The position numbers and the translations under genes were made by a program. From Candidatus Uhrbacteria bacterium (GTDB taxonomy: Bacteria > Patescibacteriota > Patescibacteriia > 2-12-FULL-60-25), in assembly GCA_020854265.1 (NCBI GenBank), contig JADZFU010000004.1, forward strand, positions 248,001-312,000: 64,000 nucleotides of DNA, written 5' to 3'. Shown one piece after another: positions 55,323 through 64,000 of this stretch (its first letter is position 1; every line of letters begins with the position of its first letter). The notes below the pieces were generated by a model. That model saw only the letters and a program-made list of their open reading frames with translations. It did no database searches and was not told where the DNA came from.

Positions 55323-55876
55323 ACCCCGGATCAAGTTTTGGTTGCTGGAAGGTTATCATTATTTTGTTCTGTATCTTGATGTTTGTTGCATCGATATTTT
55401 CATTCAGCGCGTTCAAATGGCTCGAATCGCTTCCTATCAATAGCGAGACGATCGGTTTTGATTTCAAATTTAACAGCGAAACAGGAGAGCAGATTTTCAA
55501 ACAGACGTTCAATACGACCTTGAACGGAAAGGAAATCGAATTAGAAATTGCCGATGAGCCGGCAGAAATCCGCCAAGGGCTTTCCGATCGGAAAGAGATG
55601 GGAGATGCGGAGGGTATGCTGTTTCTATTGGAACGCGGACATCATCCATTCTGGATGAACCGGATGCATTTTTCTCTCGATATGATTTGGATAGACCAAG
55701 GTATTGTGGTTGATATCGCAAGGGATGTGCCGCCGCCGAGCGAGACTGGCGGAGTTCCGGTGACGCGAGATCCCGGGGTGGAGGCAGATATGGTTTTGGA
55801 GCTAACCGCAGGCGGTGCGGAGCGTTATGAAGTGCGGGTAGGGCAGCCGCTCGATATCGAGGGATTGGCAAGATAA
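55319..55876 (+). CDS. DUF192 family protein, membrane-anchored
   Basis: GLSDRKEMGDAEGMLFLLERGHHPFWMNRMHFSLDMIWIDQGIVVDI. Confidence 0.9.
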   Translation: MNPGSSFGCWKVIIILFCILMFVASIFSFSAFKWLESLPINSETIGFDFKFNSETGEQIFKQTFNTTLNGKEIELEIADEPAEIRQGLSDRKEMGDAEGMLFLLERGHHPFWMNRMHFSLDMIWIDQGIVVDIARDVPPPSETGGVPVTRDPGVEADMVLELTAGGAERYEVRVGQPLDIEGLAR

Positions 55877-55927
55877 AGGGGTTGACTTTTATTATAATTT
55901 CTGCTAGGTTGTGGGGCGGAGGAATTC

Positions 55928-56677
55928 ATGAACGATCCGTTCTTTTCGCGGTTCGCAGAGACCATGCTCGCAAGCGCCAAGTTTCCGTTTCCGGAGGGCG
56001 TGGATCCGGTCGAGCTGATCACATCACACTTCGAGATCGTGCCGGGGCGGGTGGGGACCGTCCACCACCAGCGCGCGATGCTCAAGGCCGTGATGGCCCG
56101 AATCCTGCAAGCGCAGGGCGGGCGCGGTTATCCCGCGCGTCACGAACGCCTTCTCAAGTCCGCTGCGGACTGGACCAAGGTCGATCCCGCTGCCTACGCC
56201 GAGATCCTGCTCGAGGCCTGTGCCGCCGACCACTTGCTCGGAATTCCGAACAAGGAGGAGTGGGCCAAGGACAATGCCTTGGGCAAGTCGCTGTCGGTGG
56301 CCTTCGTGGAAACAGCGGTCTATCTCTTCACGGTCAAGGACATCGATTGGGTCGTGAACATGCGCTGCTGTCATCACGCCAGCCGTGAGATGGAGGAGGT
56401 GATGTTGGGCGAGGTGCTGAACATTCTCGTCGGCAAGCGGACCGATGTGCTGGCTTGGATCCTCCCGGGAGCACATCGCAAGACCAAGACCCTCGAACAC
56501 GTCTTGCAGCTGTTTCTCGGCGACGATCTCGAAACCAAGGACAAGCCGCTCGACACGGCGGGGTACGAGATCGTCACGCTGTGCATGCGTGACGAGAGCC
56601 GCGACATCCCGGACGAGCAGATGAGCGAGATGCTCAACAAGCTGGCCAAGCCGAAGCAGGAAGCGGCCCGAAGCTGA
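55928..56677 (+). CDS. Hypothetical protein (249 aa)
   Basis: GC-rich ORF; promoter TTGACT-17-TAGGTT; CGGAGGAATTC SD; own terminator. Confidence 0.75.
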   Translation: MNDPFFSRFAETMLASAKFPFPEGVDPVELITSHFEIVPGRVGTVHHQRAMLKAVMARILQAQGGRGYPARHERLLKSAADWTKVDPAAYAEILLEACAADHLLGIPNKEEWAKDNALGKSLSVAFVETAVYLFTVKDIDWVVNMRCCHHASREMEEVMLGEVLNILVGKRTDVLAWILPGAHRKTKTLEHVLQLFLGDDLETKDKPLDTAGYEIVTLCMRDESRDIPDEQMSEMLNKLAKPKQEAARS

Positions 56678-56682
56678 ACCCG

Positions 56683-56716
56683 AACCCCTCTCTTTTTGGC
56701 TAAAGAGAGGGGTTTT
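56683..56716 (+). terminator. Hairpin terminator AACCCCTCTCTTT..AAAGAGAGGGGTTTT
   Basis: Long perfect inverted repeat. Confidence 0.85.
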
Positions 56717-56778
56717 CTATTGGAATAGCGGGGTTTGACATTCTCATCGTTTTCAGATAGGGTATGCGAATCAAAAAT

Positions 56779-57081
56779 ATGTTTGCTGTCATCAAAACCG
56801 GCGGAAAGCAGTACCTCGTCAAAGAGGGAGACGTCCTGTCCGTAGAAAAATTGGTTGCCGAGCCGGGTTCGAGCGTGTCTTTTGATGTGCTCATGACCGG
56901 AGAAGGCGACAAGATTAATGTCGGTACGCCGCTGCTTCCGGGCAAGGCGACGGGCGAAATCATGGCGCATGGCCGCGAAGCAAAGATTTCGGTCGTAAAG
57001 TACAAAGCCAAGAGCCGTTACACGCGCCGCACCGGACACCGCCAACATTTCACCAAGGTAAAGATCACAAAAATCGCCTAA
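56779..57081 (+). CDS. rplU: 50S ribosomal protein L21
   Basis: MFAVIKTGGKQYLVKEGDVLSVEKL...KAKSRYTRRTGHRQHFTKVKITKI. Confidence 0.96.
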   Translation: MFAVIKTGGKQYLVKEGDVLSVEKLVAEPGSSVSFDVLMTGEGDKINVGTPLLPGKATGEIMAHGREAKISVVKYKAKSRYTRRTGHRQHFTKVKITKIA

Positions 57082-57671
57082 CGGCGATTTTTTAGTGCAT
57101 CGGAAAGCGTATTGGCATCCGCATACTCGAGCGCGGCTCCGGTCGGTAATCCGCGGGCGAGCCGTGTGACCGTTACCGGAAAATCGGTTAATCGTTTGCG
57201 GATGAATAGCGCAGTCACATCGCCGGGGAGATCGGCATCGAGTGCCAAAATTACTTCTTTGATTTTTGATCCGCTGATTCTGGAAGCGAGTTTTTCGATC
57301 GAAAGCGTTTCGGGCGTGCGGCCTTCGATCGGATCTATGGTGCCGCCGAGAACATGGTAAAGGCCTTTATAGGCAGCCGTGTCTTCTACGGCGCGTATAT
57401 CCGGCGACGTTGCAACTACGCATAGGATAGAGCCGTCGCGGCTCGGATCGCTGCAATATGCGCATGGCGACCGATCCGACCATTGACCGCAGGTATCACA
57501 GTGCCGAACTTGTTCGGCGAGACGCTGGATATTTCGGGCAAAACGTTCGATGGATTCTTTGGGTTGGGTGACAAGCCAATAGGCGTAACGCAATGCCGCC
57601 CGCGGCCCGACTCCGGGTAGCGAGTCGAACGCGCTGGCGGCGTTCTGGATTGGTTCCGGGAGTTGGGACAT
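57078..57671 (-). CDS. recR: Recombination protein RecR
   Basis: LPGVGPRAALRYAYWL, zinc finger CDTCGQWSDRSPCAYC, TOPRIM VVATSPDIRAVEDTAAYKGLYHVLGG. Confidence 0.96.
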   Translation of the reverse strand: MSQLPEPIQNAASAFDSLPGVGPRAALRYAYWLVTQPKESIERFARNIQRLAEQVRHCDTCGQWSDRSPCAYCSDPSRDGSILCVVATSPDIRAVEDTAAYKGLYHVLGGTIDPIEGRTPETLSIEKLASRISGSKIKEVILALDADLPGDVTALFIRKRLTDFPVTVTRLARGLPTGAALEYADANTLSDALKNRR

Positions 57672-57980
57672 TTATTTGATCAGATCGCCGAATTCTTTGG
57701 CGAGGTCCGGTCCGCCCATTTCCTGCAGCTTTTTTGCCATCTTGGTTTTGATTTTCTTCATGGCATCGTTTACGGCATCTTTGACGAGGCCTTCCAGCTT
57801 TTCGCGGTTATCCATGGCGCTTTGGTCGATGCTGACGGACTGGATGTCTTGGTTGCCATTGACCGTGACTTTTACCTTGCCCCAGCCGGCCGAGCCTTCG
57901 TCAGTAATGGTGGCAAGTTCGCTCTGCAGACCCTTGGCTTTATCGCGCAAATCTTTGAATTGTTTGAGTTTGTTGAACAT
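57672..57980 (-). CDS. YbaB/EbfC nucleoid-associated protein
   Basis: 102 aa, MFNKLKQFKDLRDKAKGLQSELA..GWGKVKVTVNGNQDIQSVSID; adjacent to recR. Confidence 0.88.
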   Translation of the reverse strand: MFNKLKQFKDLRDKAKGLQSELATITDEGSAGWGKVKVTVNGNQDIQSVSIDQSAMDNREKLEGLVKDAVNDAMKKIKTKMAKKLQEMGGPDLAKEFGDLIK

Positions 57981-58001
57981 AGTCAGCGAGACGTTAGCAT
58001 A

Positions 58002-59486
58002 TTAAAACGGAACATTCGAGCCGGGGATAGGAGCCGAAACACCTGGGGGGAGATTGCCGCCGGCCATTGCAGGAGATGGGGCCGAGGGCGGCGGGAGCGG
58101 AGGACGGTTTCCGCCGCCCGGGAGCATGTCGTTTTTGGAGATGTTTTTGAAGCTTGCGCGAGCAGCGTCGAAGAATAGCTTTACGAGACCCGTCGGTCCA
58201 TTACGATGTTTGGCGATGTGGATTTCGGCTAAGTTGAGTTCTTCGGGCGATAAATCCTCCGGACGGTAATTACGATCCGCGGCTTTGCGGTAGATAAACA
58301 AAACGACATCGGCGTCCTGTTCGATCGAACCTGATTCGCGCAAGTGGGCGAGGCGGGGGATGGCGGGCTTTTGCAATTCTACGGAACGGGACAGCTGGGA
58401 GAGCGCGATCACAGGCACGTTCAATTCACGGGCAATGGATTTGAGACCGCGCGTGATCTCGGCGACTTCTTGAACGCGGTTTTCGGAATTCTTTCCGCGG
58501 CTTTCCATGAGCTGCAAGTAGTCGATGACAATCATGCCTAGGCCGCGTTCCATTTGGAGCCGGCGCGCCTTGGTGCGGATTTCCATGATGTTTGCGGAGG
58601 CTGAGTCATCAATAAAAATCGGAGCTTCTGACAGGACGCCCATGGCATGGCCGATGCGGGCGAATTCGTCGTTCTCTCCATTATCATGAAGTTTACCGGT
58701 GCGCATGCGCCACAAATCGACATTTGCTTCGGAACAAATCATACGATCTACCAGCTGCTCCTTGGACATTTCGAGCGAGAATATACCGACGGGGATTTTG
58801 TGTTTCGCGGCGGCAAAACGCGCCAAGTCGAGAGCAAATGCGGTTTTTCCGCAGGACGGACGAGCGGCGAGTACGATCAAGTCGGACTTTTGAAGGCCTC
58901 CGAGAAGACTGTCGAGATCGGCATAACCGGAGGGGATGCCACGCAACTTGCCTTTCTCACGGTGGATTTCGTCGATGCGGTCAAAGGCATCAGCCAAGAC
59001 GTCGCCGATTGGCGTAAAAGAACGTTTGAGAAATTTTTGGGAGACATTAAATAATTTTGATTCGGCCTGATCAAGCAAAACTTCTACGTCTTCGGCCTGT
59101 TCATATCCAAGCGCGGTGATTTCGCCGGCGGCTTGAAGCATGCGGCGGAGCGTGGCTTTCTTTTGGATGATTTCTCCGTAGTGGACAACGTGGCTTGCTG
59201 TTGGAACGGCATTGGCCAAACTTATGAGCTCGGCTCGTCCTCCGATAGCTTCCAACTCGTTTTTATCCTGAAGACGACCAGATAACGACAAAATATCAAT
59301 CGGGATGGATCGGCGGTACAGATCAAGCATGGCTTCGTAGATGCGGCGGTGCTTGTCCAAGTAAAAATCTTCAAGGCCGAGCATGTCGGCAACTTTGATG
59401 ATGGCGTCTTTATCAATCAAAAGAGAGCCTAAAAACGATCGTTCGGCTTCAAGGTTTTGGGGCGTGATTCTTTCGAGCTGAGACAT
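58002..59486 (-). CDS. dnaB: Replicative DNA helicase DnaB
   Basis: PQNLEAERSFLGSLL, LAARPSCGKTAFALDLARFAA, VIDYLQLMESR, SQLSRSVE; P/G-rich C-terminal tail. Confidence 0.96.
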   Translation of the reverse strand: MSQLERITPQNLEAERSFLGSLLIDKDAIIKVADMLGLEDFYLDKHRRIYEAMLDLYRRSIPIDILSLSGRLQDKNELEAIGGRAELISLANAVPTASHVVHYGEIIQKKATLRRMLQAAGEITALGYEQAEDVEVLLDQAESKLFNVSQKFLKRSFTPIGDVLADAFDRIDEIHREKGKLRGIPSGYADLDSLLGGLQKSDLIVLAARPSCGKTAFALDLARFAAAKHKIPVGIFSLEMSKEQLVDRMICSEANVDLWRMRTGKLHDNGENDEFARIGHAMGVLSEAPIFIDDSASANIMEIRTKARRLQMERGLGMIVIDYLQLMESRGKNSENRVQEVAEITRGLKSIARELNVPVIALSQLSRSVELQKPAIPRLAHLRESGSIEQDADVVLFIYRKAADRNYRPEDLSPEELNLAEIHIAKHRNGPTGLVKLFFDAARASFKNISKNDMLPGGGNRPPLPPPSAPSPAMAGGNLPPGVSAPIPGSNVPF

Positions 59487-59580
59487 GGATGGAGATTGCC
59501 ACGCCGATACACTCCTCGCAATGATGATTGTCAAGCGTTTTGCGACGCAAGACGAGGGGGGATTTGCTATACTACCTTCC

Positions 59581-60723
59581 ATGAGCGAAAAAGCTCTTTC
59601 CACATTGAAGGCAAGCCTGGCAATGATCGGCGCGATCGTGGGTGCCGGTATTTTTGGTTTGCCGGCGGCGTTCGTGCATGTCGGATTTTGGCCGGCAACG
59701 ATTTTATTTTTTGTCTTGGCCGTGGCAGTGACGATTACGCATTTGTTCTTTGCGGAACAGCTCCTGTCTATACGTGAAAAACATAGATTGACCTGGCTTG
59801 CCAAGCATTCGCTTGGGACATGGGGCGAATGGCTGGCGCAGCTTACATATCCATTACAAATTATCGCGGCAAATTACGCGTATCTTTTGCTTGGCGGCGA
59901 GTTTTTGGATGTTATTGCCCGTTCGGCAGGCATTGCAATTCCCGTGGGGATTTGGCAAATCTTGTTTTGGTTCGTATGTGCAACGACCGTATATTTCGGT
60001 TTGAAAATGATGGCGCGCGTCAATGCGTATGCGACAGCTGCTTTGATCGTAGCTCTTATTTGGTCGGTTATTGTTCTTTTGCCTCACGTTGATATACGTG
60101 CGGTTGCACGGGCGGATTGGTCGGACTGGTACCTGCCATTTGGCGTCTTTTTGTTTACCCTTTCGGGACTTTCCTCAATCGGTGAAGTTGTCGAGATTGC
60201 AAATAGAAAACGTAAACAGGCATACATCGCGGTCGCATCAGGGACGCTTGTTTCCGCAGCCGTATCATGGGTATTTGGATGTATTATCTATTTATCTGCC
60301 GGCGGCTATCCAGTTCGTACCGTCTCGGAAATCGCTTCCGTATTTCCGGAACAGTACGCGCTTCTTATCCCAATCGTTGGTCTGCTTGCGGTCGCAACAT
60401 CGTATTTTACGAGTGCAGAAGATCTGAAAGTTTCATTCACGCATGACTATAAATTAGGAAAGGTGCTTGCGCCGGCTTTGGCTCTGGGTACGCCCTTAGT
60501 CATGCTTGCGATATTCCCGCGGGATTTTTTGGCTACGATCAGTTTTGTCGGGGCAGTATTCATCGGGATCAATTCGATGATTGTTTCCATGATTGCAGTG
60601 AACGGGTTCGGACGTCACAAGACGCGTTGGATCCGGGTCGGGGGCGCGCTTGTTTCGTCCGGGATATTTTTCATTTTCTTATTCGGCGTACTCCAGCGCC
60701 TACTTAGCAGAGAGCTTCTATGA
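59581..60723 (+). CDS. Amino-acid permease (HAAAP/APC-like)
   Basis: Polytopic; LAMIGAIVGAGIFGLPAAFVHVGFWPATILF. TATACT 7 nt before ATG. Confidence 0.85.
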   Translation: MSEKALSTLKASLAMIGAIVGAGIFGLPAAFVHVGFWPATILFFVLAVAVTITHLFFAEQLLSIREKHRLTWLAKHSLGTWGEWLAQLTYPLQIIAANYAYLLLGGEFLDVIARSAGIAIPVGIWQILFWFVCATTVYFGLKMMARVNAYATAALIVALIWSVIVLLPHVDIRAVARADWSDWYLPFGVFLFTLSGLSSIGEVVEIANRKRKQAYIAVASGTLVSAAVSWVFGCIIYLSAGGYPVRTVSEIASVFPEQYALLIPIVGLLAVATSYFTSAEDLKVSFTHDYKLGKVLAPALALGTPLVMLAIFPRDFLATISFVGAVFIGINSMIVSMIAVNGFGRHKTRWIRVGGALVSSGIFFIFLFGVLQRLLSRELL

Positions 60724-61145
60724 ATTGGCATATATCTATTCGCGGGTTATTTCTTTCCATCCCGCGCTTCCTCGTTCTGACTGTTTTGATGACGTCGTAT
60801 CTATGGATCGATTGGTCGCCCTTGCCCGAGCGTCCGGCGCTTTTGATTTTGGTGTACATTACGCATTTTGTGGTTACGTACTTTTTTGCACGATGGACAT
60901 TTGGCAAATATCGGCCTCATTGGAAAGACATCATGGTTCTATTTTTGATGTGGATGCTTATCCAGATTTCGCTTGAGGCTTGGTACCAATCTATTCGAAC
61001 CGGCGGAGAGTTTCTAAAAATTGCCACAACATATAATTGGTGGAGCCTGCTTAATATTGTCGTGTATGCGGCTGCCATTTTATTGGCAGCAGAACGCGTC
61101 ATCTCCAAACATCATTCGGATGCACCAGAAGGACTCGAGGTATAA
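60720..61145 (+). CDS. Small membrane protein, unknown
   Basis: Start overlaps permease stop (ATGA); several TM segments. Confidence 0.7.
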   Translation: MNWHISIRGLFLSIPRFLVLTVLMTSYLWIDWSPLPERPALLILVYITHFVVTYFFARWTFGKYRPHWKDIMVLFLMWMLIQISLEAWYQSIRTGGEFLKIATTYNWWSLLNIVVYAAAILLAAERVISKHHSDAPEGLEV

Positions 61146-61939
61146 GCCAAATCAACCAGGTTTCTCATCAATAAGGCGACGGTCATGGGGCCAACGCCTC
61201 CCGGTACGGGCGTAATCCAGGTATCCGTATCTTTGAACGACTCAAAATCGGCATCGCCTTTTACTTTGCCTTCAATATGCGTGGTCCCAATATCGATGAG
61301 TACGACATCGTCCCGGAGCATGGAGGCGTGGACAAAGCCTGGACGGCCTATAGCAGTAATCAGGAGATCGATCTCTTCTTTCAACCGATCCTTGTCCGAT
61401 GTGCCGATATCGTCAGGATTCCAGATATCTACCGAAACACCACCGGCGGCGAGGAGATGGGCAAGCGGATCGGCAAAGGTTTTTGAGTTGGCGAGGATGA
61501 CCGCCTGCGATCCCGATAATTTCATCGGAGTTTCGTTGAGCAAGCGCAGGACCGCTTCATGTGTCGGCGAGATGACGGGCGAGCCTTGGCGGAATCCATC
61601 GACGTCTTTGTGTAACGCGATTTTCTCGATGACGGTTTTTGTGTCGATTTCTTTCGGGAGCGGAAGCTGGACAAGGATGCCGTTGATATCGCTGTCTTCA
61701 TTCCAATGCTCAATGACAGAAACAAGTTCGGCGGTGCTTGCCGTTTGTATTTTTTTTACGATCAGTTCGGCGCCGATGGCTGCTGCTGCGTCTTGCTTGC
61801 GTTTTACATACAGCTCGGATGCCGAATCTTGTCCGACCAATAAAACGGCCAAACGCGGTTTTTTTGCGGATTGGGAGATGCGTAATTTTTGTTCATCCAA
61901 AATTTTTGCGGCCAACGATTTACCGTCGATGATGTGCAT
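61112..61939 (-). CDS. folD: Methylene-THF dehydrogenase/cyclohydrolase FolD
   Basis: LAVLLVGQDSASELYVKRKQDAAAAIG, GILVQLPLPKEID, VLIDIGTTHIEGKVKGDADF, TPVPGGVGPMTVALLMRN. Confidence 0.96.
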   Translation of the reverse strand: MHIIDGKSLAAKILDEQKLRISQSAKKPRLAVLLVGQDSASELYVKRKQDAAAAIGAELIVKKIQTASTAELVSVIEHWNEDSDINGILVQLPLPKEIDTKTVIEKIALHKDVDGFRQGSPVISPTHEAVLRLLNETPMKLSGSQAVILANSKTFADPLAHLLAAGGVSVDIWNPDDIGTSDKDRLKEEIDLLITAIGRPGFVHASMLRDDVVLIDIGTTHIEGKVKGDADFESFKDTDTWITPVPGGVGPMTVALLMRNLVDLAYTSSPSGASE

Positions 61940-61958
61940 GTGCCGAGGGTAAAAGAAA

Positions 61959-61986
61959 GCCCCGACTCGCGCAAGCGGTCGGGGTC
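61959..61986 (-). terminator. Hairpin terminator (AGCCCCGAC..GTCGGGGTCT), T-rich on minus strand
   Basis: Inverted repeat downstream of the 61991 minus-strand gene. Confidence 0.75.
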
Positions 61987-61990
61987 TATA

Positions 61991-62461
61991 TCAGGTAATG
62001 GCGGTGAAGCCATTGTATGGCGGCTCGATGACGACCGCATGCAGGCCGCGGACGGCGGCCAGCTTGCCTGAGCGGGTAAACCGCAGGCCTCCTACCCGGA
62101 CGCAGATGAGGATGTATCCGATCTCGGATGTTTCAGCCAAGGCGAGCAAGCTTCGGATGGTTTGTCCGGGATCGCGGTTCCAGGTGGTATGCGCCAAGAC
62201 GTTCTCTTGGCGCGAGACCAGATAGACAATTTCTTTGCGGAAATTGCCGGTTCGGCTGTACATGCGTGCGGGCTCGGGCAGGCTCCAGAGGAGCTGGTAG
62301 AGCGGCATGCAGAGCAAGGATCGGTCTGCTTGCCATGCGTGGATGCGCATGAAGAGCGAGATGTCCGGTTCATGCTTGAAGGTTTTTTCGATCCGTTTCA
62401 GCTCGCGGCTGAGAAACGGGTACCTGCTTCGCAGAGGATGATGCGGCAAACGTTGCGGCAT
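61991..62461 (-). CDS. Hypothetical protein (156 aa)
   Basis: Start MPQRLPHH preceded by AAGGAGGTAAGT SD; GC-rich codon usage. Confidence 0.7.
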   Translation of the reverse strand: MPQRLPHHPLRSRYPFLSRELKRIEKTFKHEPDISLFMRIHAWQADRSLLCMPLYQLLWSLPEPARMYSRTGNFRKEIVYLVSRQENVLAHTTWNRDPGQTIRSLLALAETSEIGYILICVRVGGLRFTRSGKLAAVRGLHAVVIEPPYNGFTAIT

Positions 62462-62533
62462 ACTTACCTCCTTGCCAGTATCCACCTTGCCTTGTCTTGC
62501 GGAAAACGTCTACCTCCGCTAATCTACGCTATT

Positions 62534-63226
62534 ATGTCCGATTCCGGAGCCGTCAGGCACCTGGCGATGATTATGGACGGCAATCGCCGCTGGGCCAAGG
62601 CTCAGGGCATGCCTGCGGTAGAGGGCCATCGCGCCGGCTACAACAAAATGAAGCAGGTGGGCGATTGGTGTTTGGCGCGAGGGATCGAAATCGTCACGGT
62701 GTATGCGTTTTCTACCGAAAACTGGAAACGAAGCGAAACCGAAGTCGGATTCCTCATGAGCCTGCTCGAGCACGCATTAGAAAAAGAATTGAATTATTTT
62801 ACCGACCGCCAAATCCGTCTGCGGATACTCGGCCGCCGGGACGGATTTTCATCGACCATTCTTTCGCTTATCGACAAAGCAGAGGAGGCTACCAAGCATT
62901 TTGAAAAAATGACATTTGCCATTTGTCTCGGATATGGCGGACGAGCCGAAATCGTGGATGCGGTAAAAGAGATTGTGGCGGAAGGCATGCAGAGCGAGAT
63001 GATCGACGAACAATCGATTGCCAAGCGGCTCTATTGGCCCAATATGCCGGATCCGGATTTGATCGTCCGGACTTCGGGAGAGCAGCGGTTGTCCGGATTT
63101 CTCCTTTGGCAAAGTGCGTATAGCGAGCTGTATTGGATCGATAAAAACTGGCCGGCTTTGGAAGAAGCGGATCTGCAAGCGGCCCTTGACGAGTTTTCCA
63201 CAAGACAAAGACGATACGGAGCCTGA
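62534..63226 (+). CDS. uppS: Undecaprenyl diphosphate synthase (cis-prenyltransferase)
   Basis: LAMIMDGNRRWAKAQGM, VTVYAFSTENWKR, DPDLIVRTSGEQRLSGFLLWQSAYSELYW. Confidence 0.97.
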   Translation: MSDSGAVRHLAMIMDGNRRWAKAQGMPAVEGHRAGYNKMKQVGDWCLARGIEIVTVYAFSTENWKRSETEVGFLMSLLEHALEKELNYFTDRQIRLRILGRRDGFSSTILSLIDKAEEATKHFEKMTFAICLGYGGRAEIVDAVKEIVAEGMQSEMIDEQSIAKRLYWPNMPDPDLIVRTSGEQRLSGFLLWQSAYSELYWIDKNWPALEEADLQAALDEFSTRQRRYGA

Positions 63227-63244
63227 AGTGTATACTTGGGCTTT

Positions 63245-64000
63245 ATGGGAAAACGCCGCACGTATATTTTCATTACCGGTGGAGTCATGTCGGGGGTCGG
63301 CAAGGGAGTCGCGTCCGCAAGCTTGGGCGCGATTTTGAAATCAAGGGGATTACGTGTAACCGCAGTCAAAATCGATCCGTATATAAATGTGGATGCAGGA
63401 ACGATGAATCCGGTCGAGCATGGCGAGGTATTTGTGACACGCGACGGCGACGAGACGGACCAGGATATTGGAAATTACGAGCGCTTTTTGGATGAAGACA
63501 TTCTCAAGGTGAATTACATGACGACGGGGCGCGTATACTTGTCCGTTATCCAACGGGAACGGACATTGGGGTATGGCGGAAAAACGGTCGAAGTCGTCCC
63601 GCACGTACCGCAGGAGGTCATCAGCCGGATCAAGCTTGCGGCCAAGCACCATGATGCTGACGTGACTATTATTGAAATTGGCGGAACAGTCGGGGAATAT
63701 CAAAATGTTTTGTTTTTGGAAGCGGCCCGCATGATGCGGATCGAGACGCCGGATGACGTATTAGTGGGCCTTGTCAGCTATTTGCCTGTCCCTGGCGCAC
63801 TTGGAGAGATGAAGACCAAACCGACGCAGTATGCGGTCCGGACCTTGAATAGCGCGGGGATTCAGCCCGATTTTGTCATTGGACGCTCGACGCACCGCAT
63901 TGATGATCTGCGTAAAAAGAAAATGGCCGTACATTGCAGCGTGCAAGCCGAGGACATTTTTAGCGCGCCCGATGTTTCGAGCGTGTACGAGGTGCCGCGC
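63245..64000 (+). CDS. pyrG: CTP synthase, 3' truncated by window edge
   Basis: MGKRRTYIFITGGVMSGVGKGVASASLGAILKSRGLRVTAVKIDPYINVDAGTMNPVEHGEVFVTRDGDETD; absent from ORF track because no stop is reached. Confidence 0.96.
   Translation, partial: MGKRRTYIFITGGVMSGVGKGVASASLGAILKSRGLRVTAVKIDPYINVDAGTMNPVEHGEVFVTRDGDETDQDIGNYERFLDEDILKVNYMTTGRVYLSVIQRERTLGYGGKTVEVVPHVPQEVISRIKLAAKHHDADVTIIEIGGTVGEYQNVLFLEAARMMRIETPDDVLVGLVSYLPVPGALGEMKTKPTQYAVRTLNSAGIQPDFVIGRSTHRIDDLRKKKMAVHCSVQAEDIFSAPDVSSVYEVPR

Noticed and set aside
61185-61952. 255-aa + strand ORF opposite folD
   Set aside because: Shadow ORF; Ser/Arg-rich translation typical of antisense reading of folD.
1-64000. CRISPR arrays, transposons, prophage or integron attC arrays
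   Set aside because: No direct-repeat/spacer periodicity, transposase, integrase or terminal inverted repeats seen. The GAACCCC hairpins behave as terminators (T runs), not clear attC sites.
1-64000. Alternative genetic code (UGA reassigned)
   Set aside because: TGA terminates several clear genes (e.g. era, recJ, uvrA), consistent with code 11.

Overview
The window is a contiguous bacterial chromosomal segment. Gene content and small or edited versions of core genes suggest a Candidate Phyla Radiation / Patescibacteria-like genome (inference only). TGA reads as stop, so the code is standard. I support about 70 protein genes, one tRNA-Ser(GGA), many hairpin terminators, and no CRISPR array, rRNA, transposase or prophage. 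Recognisable blocks: pepA/glutaredoxin; era-rlmD; murJ-FecR-lepA; recJ-RNase H; a pilM-centred type IV pilus locus; ligA; gatCA; lgt; a TrxR + 2x DsbA redox block; a divergent ZIP/Fur-family pair; a P-type ATPase; a VWA/HExxH + AAA ATPase locus; uvrA-uvrC; mraZ-rsmH; a membrane-anchored Clp-like ATPase; rplU; recR-ybaB-dnaB; folD; uppS; and pyrG, which runs off the end. Most interesting signals: (1) a strongly base-paired 5' leader, with its own promoter, in front of an IDI-like NUDIX gene; (2) a candidate ~280-nt structured ncRNA on the minus strand between the VWA/protease and AAA genes; (3) that VWA-HExxH/AAA system; (4) a set of GC-rich small-gene transcription units with strong SDs and a recurring 'GAACCCC-hairpin-GGGGTT' end, against a background of apparently leaderless genes; (5) a repeated ~80-aa module in two adjacent unknown genes; (6) a degenerate GspE/PilB-like protein and a TM-anchored receiver in the pilus locus. 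All calls come from reading the sequence; no homology search or folding program was run.
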